From Acidobacteriota bacterium (GTDB taxonomy: Bacteria > Acidobacteriota > Thermoanaerobaculia > Multivoradales > JAHEKO01): DNA of 9,824 nt. Below the pieces are notes generated by a model. The model searched no databases and was not told where the DNA came from. It saw nothing but the letters and a program-made list of their open reading frames with translations. Every line of letters starts with the position of its first letter. Within the stretch, counting starts at the first letter, position 1. Shown in pieces: positions 5,678-9,824 of the stretch. The stretch is taken from positions 1-9,824 of the forward strand of contig JAOTZA010000112.1 in assembly GCA_029861655.1 (NCBI GenBank), given 5' to 3'. A program made the translations under genes and the position numbers.

Positions 5678-8131
5678 CTATTGGGCGCGCGGGCGGCTGC
5701 GTCTCGGTCTGCGCGCCGGGGTACGACGCGTCTCGCTCGCTTCGATCCGGGCCAGATCTTCTTCGCCGGCCACCATGAGCGGCACGAGCGCCTCTTTCCA
5801 TGCCTCCTCGACGCGGTTCACAAAGACGATGTCGAGCGCCTTGCAGACATCTTCGGGAACCTTGCCGATGTCCTTGCGGTTGCCGATCGGAAGCAGGACC
5901 TTGCGAATACGGGCTCGGTGGGCCGCCAGCAGCTTTTCCTTGACACCGCCTACCGAAAGGATCTTGCCGCGCAGGGTGATCTCGCCGGTCATCGCTACAT
6001 CGTGACGCACCGGGCGGTTCGAGAGCAGCGAGGCCAGACAGGTTGCGGCGGCGATACCCGCCGACGGACCGTCTTTGCGGATGGCCCCCGCAGGGAAATG
6101 GATATGGATATTGCTGTTGCGGATCGTTTCGGGTTGGATCTCGAGGTTGCGGGCGTGGGAGCGAACGTAGGAGTATGCGGCGCGCACCGATTCACGCATG
6201 ACATCGCCCAGCTGGCCGGTGACCTCGACGTTGCCGTCGCCTTCCATGCGGCTAGCTTCGATAAAGAGAATCGCGCCCCCGGCGCCGGTCCAGGCGAGCC
6301 CCGTGGCCACCCCGACCTCGGGCCGGCGCGCCGCGAATTCCTGTTCGTAGCGGACGGGGCCGAGGTAGGTTTGGAGTTGGCGCACGGTCACCCGTGTCGC
6401 GGCGCTCGCCTTTGTTCCCTGGGTTGCCCGCCGCCGGGTCACCTTGCGGCAAATCGCCGCCAGCCGGCGCTCGAGTTCGCGCATACCCGGCTCCGAGGTA
6501 TAGCCCCGCACGGTTTTGACGAGCGCCGAGCGGGTCAGTTGCAGGCTCTTTGGCGCCAGCCCGTGTGAGTCGAGGAGCTTTGGCAACAGAAACCGGCGCG
6601 CGATCTGGACTTTCTCTTCTTCGGTGTAGCCGGCGATCTCCAGCACCTCGAGGCGGTCGCGAAGCGGCCCCGGCACATCATCGAGAAAATTCGCCGTGGT
6701 GATAAACAACGTATCGGAGAGATCGAACGGCACCCCGAGATAGCGATCCATAAAGGTCCGGTTCTGTTCCGGGTCGAGAACTTCCAGCAGCGCCGCCGCA
6801 GGGTCGCCGCGGCCGGAGTTCCCCATCTTGTCGATCTCGTCGAGCAGGAAGACCGGGTTGCGCGATGCCGCCTGGTCATAGCTCGAGACGATCTTTCCCG
6901 GCATCGCCCCGACATAGGTCTTGCGGTGGCCGCGAATCTCGCTTTCGTCCGAAACCCCACCCAGGCTGATGCGCACAAACTTGCGCCCCAGGGCGTCGGC
7001 GATCGAGCGTGCGATCGATGTCTTGCCCGTCCCGGGCGGGCCGGCCAGGCAAAGGATGGGCCCGGCGATCCGGCCTTTGAGCTTGACGACCGAAAGGTAT
7101 TCGAGAAGCCGCTCCTTGATCTCGTCCAGACCGTAGTGATCGCGGTGCAACACACGCGCGACCTTTCTGAGGTCGAGCACATCCTCGGTCGATTCCCACC
7201 AGGGCAACCCAAACACGGTGTCTAGGTAGTTGCTCTGCACCGGGTACTCGGCCGACTGCTCGGACATCATCGCCAGCCGTTCACACTCGCGCTGTAGGGC
7301 CCGCTTCGCCTCCTCGGCGAGCGGCAGATCTTCGATCATTGCCAAATACTCTTCGGCTTCGCGCTGAGTTCCCGTCGTCTCGCCGAGAGTGTCCTGGATG
7401 ACCTTCAACTGTTCGCGCAGAAAGATTTCTCGCTGGCGGTCCTCGAGCTGCGTTGAAGCTTTCTTCGAGAGGTCGCGCTCGATTGTCATCCGAGCGAACT
7501 CCCGGTCGGTGATCTCGAGTAGCTGGCGCAGCCGCTCAACCGCGTCGGCTGTGCCGATCAGCTGACGCTTGTCGTCGAGCGGGATATTGAGGAAAGAAGC
7601 CATCAGGTCGGCAAAAAAGTCCGCACCGGTTTCGGTGTTCATGCGTAAGACCTCGACGGTCTCGTCGCTATAGCGCTTGTCGACGCTGGCCAGCCGCTCG
7701 TAAGCAGCCAGGGCCTTGCTCATCCAACCCTTGCTCTCCCGGGTCGCGACGTTGCGGCTGTTGAGGACCTCGACTCTTCCGGTGAGAAACGGGTCGGTTC
7801 CGGTGAGCTCGGTTAGCTCGATCCGGGCCAGTCCATGACATAGCAGTTGCCGCCGGGACTTGCCCAGTTTGAGCGTCTGGACCACTTTGGCGGCGACTCC
7901 GATCGCCAGCAGATCGCTCTTTTTCGAAACCGTCTCCGAGGGTGTGACCTGAAAAAACAGACCGATGACGTCGTCTTCCTCCTCCACGGCGTCGATCAGC
8001 TCGAGGCTGCGTTCGTCGGCCACCTGAAGCGCCGCCACGCCGCCAGGGAAGACCACCGTCGAGCGGAGCGGGTGGAGAGGAAGCTTGTCCGGGATCGGAA
8101 TGTCGCTCAAATGCGAGCGCGAGTGCGGCAA
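5678..8131 (-). CDS. lon: ATP-dependent Lon protease (bacterial LonA type)
   Basis: This is an 817-residue cytoplasmic AAA+ serine protease that degrades misfolded and regulatory proteins. Domains in order: an N-terminal LON substrate-binding domain from LPLHPLRSTVVFPGG (about residues 17-210); a helical or coiled region around 220-300 that includes REIFLREQLKVIQDTLG; and an AAA+ module. The module has Walker A GPPGTGKT (364-371), Walker B VFLLDEID (D431, E432), sensor-1 N481, arginine finger R493 and sensor-2 R551. The protease domain carries KDGPSAG with nucleophile Ser690, and GGVKEKLLAAH with Lys733. Their spacing of 43 residues equals that of E. coli Lon Ser679/Lys722. Length is near the normal 780-820. 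The last 20 or so residues form an Arg/Pro-rich tail. The TTG at 8131 has AAGGA five bases upstream. However, a better Shine-Dalgarno plus ATG at 8187 lies in another frame, so the true N-terminus is uncertain. Confidence 0.97.
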   Translation of the reverse strand: MPHSRSHLSDIPIPDKLPLHPLRSTVVFPGGVAALQVADERSLELIDAVEEEDDVIGLFFQVTPSETVSKKSDLLAIGVAAKVVQTLKLGKSRRQLLCHGLARIELTELTGTDPFLTGRVEVLNSRNVATRESKGWMSKALAAYERLASVDKRYSDETVEVLRMNTETGADFFADLMASFLNIPLDDKRQLIGTADAVERLRQLLEITDREFARMTIERDLSKKASTQLEDRQREIFLREQLKVIQDTLGETTGTQREAEEYLAMIEDLPLAEEAKRALQRECERLAMMSEQSAEYPVQSNYLDTVFGLPWWESTEDVLDLRKVARVLHRDHYGLDEIKERLLEYLSVVKLKGRIAGPILCLAGPPGTGKTSIARSIADALGRKFVRISLGGVSDESEIRGHRKTYVGAMPGKIVSSYDQAASRNPVFLLDEIDKMGNSGRGDPAAALLEVLDPEQNRTFMDRYLGVPFDLSDTLFITTANFLDDVPGPLRDRLEVLEIAGYTEEEKVQIARRFLLPKLLDSHGLAPKSLQLTRSALVKTVRGYTSEPGMRELERRLAAICRKVTRRRATQGTKASAATRVTVRQLQTYLGPVRYEQEFAARRPEVGVATGLAWTGAGGAILFIEASRMEGDGNVEVTGQLGDVMRESVRAAYSYVRSHARNLEIQPETIRNSNIHIHFPAGAIRKDGPSAGIAAATCLASLLSNRPVRHDVAMTGEITLRGKILSVGGVKEKLLAAHRARIRKVLLPIGNRKDIGKVPEDVCKALDIVFVNRVEEAWKEALVPLMVAGEEDLARIEASETRRTPARRPRRSRPRAQ

Positions 8132-8187
8132 GTGCTTCCTTTCTTGAGTTGCCCGTCGGAGAAACTGCTCTCTGGGGATTCTGTCAT
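8107..8187 (-). CDS. Short 26-codon reading frame overlapping the lon start (leader ORF or displaced lon N-terminus)
   Basis: On the minus strand an ATG at 8187 is preceded by AGGAGG (8197-8192) with a 4-base spacer, the strongest ribosome site I see in this region. The frame encodes MTESPESSFSDGQLKKGST and seven more residues, then TGA at 8107-8109. It overlaps the first 25 bases of lon in a different frame. The first 19 residues are hydrophilic and would be a believable lon N-terminus. If ribosomes slipped by -1 after the ACT codon at 8133-8131, or if one T were missing from the assembly, the protein would read straight into LPHSRSHLSDIPIPDK of lon. Otherwise it may be a leader whose translation is coupled to lon. 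I cannot decide between these, and it could also be chance. Confidence 0.35.
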   Translation of the reverse strand: MTESPESSFSDGQLKKGSTCRTRARI

Positions 8188-8232
8188 AGCGCCTCCTGGT
8201 GTATCTTTTGCTTGCTTCGGCCCCCGGCGCCT
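8132..8232. promoter_or_regulatory. Divergent intergenic region between lon and the ASH-repeat gene
   Basis: This 101-bp gap must carry, or lie close to, the control elements for two divergent genes. I see no convincing promoter. For the plus-strand gene the best candidate is CTGTCA (8181-8186) and TATCTT (8202-8207) with 15-bp spacing, a weak sigma-70 match. For lon, TTGTCC and CATAGG separated by 17 bases lie within the first codons of the divergent gene, also weak. I saw no match to a sigma-32 or CIRCE heat-shock element. The plus-strand ATG at 8233 has no clear Shine-Dalgarno sequence, whereas the lon side has AGGAGG at 8197-8192 and AAGGA next to 8131. Confidence 0.3.
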
Positions 8233-9824
8233 ATGACCGACTCCACAAACAAGGACAACGATCGTTCGTCGCAGCGGCGCCCGCGTGAGACGCGAGGGCG
8301 GCGCGACATGCTCGATCTCCCCCTGCGCCAGAAACACCCGGGCAATAAACCGGGCGCCGAAGAGCGGGATGAGTCGGCGACCCCTCCGGGCGAGGCCGGA
8401 GCGCCAGGGCGGCACCCTCGAGAGTCGTCGGCGGAGGATCGGGTTTCCGGCTCGGGGGCATTGCCCGGTAGGGTTTCCGGCTCGGGGGTCTCGCCTGGGC
8501 CTGCCTCCGCTTCCCGGACGCCGCCACCGGGGCCTACCGCAGGTGGCGGATCTCAACGCCCCGGGCTTCACACGCCGAGAGCTCGTCACCGCCAAAAGCG
8601 CCGCAGGTGGCCGCTGATCTTGCTCCTGCTTCTGGCGATCGCGGCCCTTCTCTGGTGGCTGCTGCCGGCTCCGGCACGGATCGAGGCTTCCAGCACGTCT
8701 CTCGAATTCGATCTCACCCGAGTGAACAGCGCGAGCGAGCCGCGCCAGGCCGTGCTGACCAACATCGGCGAGCGTGCCCTGGAAGTCAAAGAGCTGCGGT
8801 TCCTGGGGGAGGGCGGCGAGCACTATCAGCTCGACGGCTCGGGCTGTGTCGGCAGCAGGGTCGCGGCGGGTGAGACCTGCAGTGTCGGCGTGACGTTTCG
8901 TCCACTTTCTCGTGGGCACCTCCCGGCGACCCTCGAAGTGGTGGCCAACGCACGCAACAGTCCCTTCTCGCTGGCCCTTGACGGAACGGCGGTCGCACCG
9001 CGGGTGGGTCTGGCTCCCGAGCGCCTGGATTTTGGGACCACGGCAGTCGACGGCGAGGTCGTCACCCAAACCCTGACGATCTCGAACGTGGGGGAGTTGC
9101 CGCTCGAGCTGGGCCGCGTCAAGATCGAGGGGCCCAACGCCCGCGAATTCGAGCGAAAGAGTCGGTGTCCCTCGACGGTCCTCGCTCCGGGAGACGCCTG
9201 CTCGTTTCCTTTGACGTTTGCGCCTGCGGTGGCCGGTGAGCGCACGGCCGAGCTGGTCGTCCAGAACGACTCACCCGAAGGTGAGGCGCGGATTCCGCTC
9301 TTGGGCGTCGGTCTCTGGGAGGGGCCGGTGCTCGCGGTCGATCCCGAGGGAGTGGATTTCGGCGAGCAGCGTGTGGGTTCGCGGAGCCCCGCCCAGGTGG
9401 TGCGCTTTCGCAACCCGACTCCCGGGCCCATCACCGTCCATGACGTGGTGCTCAAGGGTGACTCCGCGTTCTCGGTCGATGGCGGAACCTGCCTCGACAC
9501 CCGGCTCGATCCGGGCGAGGGTTGTCGTCTCGAAGTCGTCTTTGCTCCGGTCGAGGAGAAGCGTCGGCGGGGTGAGCTCCAAGTGCGCGCCCGCGAGAGC
9601 GAGGAAGCCGTCCAGGTCTCCTTGCGCGGTCTGGGGGTACAGCCTCGGCTTGCCGTCGAATCAGAATCGCTCTCCTTCGGCTCGACCCGTACGGGACTGG
9701 AAAGCGCCACCCGGGCCGCGGTTTTTCTGAACTCCGGAACCGGCACCTTGCGGCTCCGCGACGTCGAGGTTTCAGGAACCAGGTCGGAGTCGTTTCGGGT
9801 GCGCAAGGACGAGTGCTCCAAGAA
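8233..9824 (+). CDS. Membrane-anchored protein with tandem ASH-type (choice-of-anchor D style) repeats, 3'-truncated by window edge
   Basis: The frame is open from ATG 8233 to the window end (530 codons visible, no stop). Residues 1-125 are polar, Pro/Gly/Arg-rich and probably disordered. RHRQKRRR at about 118-125 precedes a single membrane segment (WPLILLLLLAIAALLWWLL, 126-144), so the topology is likely N-in with the rest outside the inner membrane. At least four immunoglobulin-like repeats follow, at about 149-254, 257-361, 365-468 and 471 onward. Each opens with a phrase such as RLDFGTTAVDG or GVDFGEQRVGS. Each complete repeat has a C-x10-C pair around L.PG..C...FAP: C205/C216, C312/C323 and C420/C431; C528 starts the next. 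This matches ASH/HYDIN-like domains seen in bacterial surface and choice-of-anchor D proteins. The role is probably adhesive or structural, but no specific function can be assigned. The start lacks a good ribosome site; ATG 8308 is an alternative. Confidence 0.85.
   Translation, partial: MTDSTNKDNDRSSQRRPRETRGRRDMLDLPLRQKHPGNKPGAEERDESATPPGEAGAPGRHPRESSAEDRVSGSGALPGRVSGSGVSPGPASASRTPPPGPTAGGGSQRPGLHTPRARHRQKRRRWPLILLLLLAIAALLWWLLPAPARIEASSTSLEFDLTRVNSASEPRQAVLTNIGERALEVKELRFLGEGGEHYQLDGSGCVGSRVAAGETCSVGVTFRPLSRGHLPATLEVVANARNSPFSLALDGTAVAPRVGLAPERLDFGTTAVDGEVVTQTLTISNVGELPLELGRVKIEGPNAREFERKSRCPSTVLAPGDACSFPLTFAPAVAGERTAELVVQNDSPEGEARIPLLGVGLWEGPVLAVDPEGVDFGEQRVGSRSPAQVVRFRNPTPGPITVHDVVLKGDSAFSVDGGTCLDTRLDPGEGCRLEVVFAPVEEKRRRGELQVRARESEEAVQVSLRGLGVQPRLAVESESLSFGSTRTGLESATRAAVFLNSGTGTLRLRDVEVSGTRSESFRVRKDECSK
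8441..8488 (+). repeat. 30-bp tandem duplication in the linker of the ASH-repeat gene
   Basis: An exact 18-bp sequence, GGGTTTCCGGCTCGGGGG, occurs at 8441-8458 and 8471-8488, giving a 30-bp period. It encodes two similar decapeptides, RVSGSGALPG and RVSGSGVSPG, in the disordered stretch ahead of the membrane segment. The period is a multiple of three, so copy-number change would keep the frame. It looks like a recent tandem duplication in a flexible linker. Confidence 0.8.

Noticed and set aside
5681..6568. 295-codon open frame on the plus strand, opposite lon
   Set aside because: It covers the conserved Lon protease domain in antisense and has no domain-like composition; a GC-rich shadow.
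8130..8240. Heat-shock type promoter (sigma-32 or CIRCE) for lon
   Set aside because: Lon is often heat-induced, so I looked, but found no CTTGAA/CCCCAT pair and no CIRCE inverted repeat.
8107..9069. 320-codon minus-strand frame running from the repeat gene into the lon leader
   Set aside because: Most of it is antisense to the repeat gene and shows no domain. Only its last 26 codons, from the ATG at 8187 with AGGAGG ahead of it, are of interest, and these are listed separately.
8826..9821. 331-codon open frame on the minus strand at the window end
   Set aside because: The product is a Ser/Arg/Thr/Pro-rich low-complexity string. The plus strand in the same place encodes periodic ASH repeats with conserved Cys spacing, which cannot be chance.

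Overview
This is a visibly GC-rich bacterial window with tightly packed genes and no gene-free stretch longer than about 100 bases. No rRNA, tRNA, CRISPR array, insertion sequence or phage gene is apparent. Alternative start codons are common: one GTG and two TTG are the best starts. The gene content (paired exported TldD-like proteins, an AGCS transporter with an inserted domain, an exported protein with ASH repeats) would fit Acidobacteriota or a deltaproteobacterial-type lineage. That placement is a guess from gene style and has no marker gene behind it.

Layout. (1) Bases 1-234 hold the 3' end of folK (folate biosynthesis). It overlaps the next start by ATGA. (2) 231-1979 and 1976-3787 are two tandem, translationally coupled genes for exported TldD/PmbA-family proteins. 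The first keeps the HExxxH metal site and the distal Cys of active TldD. The second has lost both and looks like a TldE-like pseudoprotease partner. (3) 3867-5594 is an AGCS-family sodium:alanine/glycine symporter with roughly 105 extra residues in one loop. (4) 5591-5677 is a compact REP-like palindromic element with GGTGACAGG cores. It exactly fills the gap between two convergent genes and supplies the symporter's stop codon. (5) 5678-8131 (minus) is a complete ATP-dependent Lon protease. (6) 8132-8232 is a short divergent intergenic region. It holds a 26-codon reading frame with a strong Shine-Dalgarno that overlaps the lon start. (7) From 8233 to the window end (plus) runs an open, 3'-truncated gene for a membrane-anchored protein with at least four ASH-type (choice-of-anchor D style) repeats, each with a C-x10-C pair.

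How the genes may work together. The folK-tldD-like-tldE-like run is probably one transcript, with the two exported proteins acting as a pair in the envelope. The symporter follows 79 bases later and could belong to the same transcript, importing amino acids; this is inference only. Lon is a separate cytoplasmic quality-control gene in the opposite direction. The most interesting points are the active/inactive exported TldD pair, the REP-like element that makes up the whole convergent junction, the ambiguous lon N-terminus, and the regular Cys-paired repeats of the last protein. I did not find convincing evidence of a wholly new defence or mobile system.
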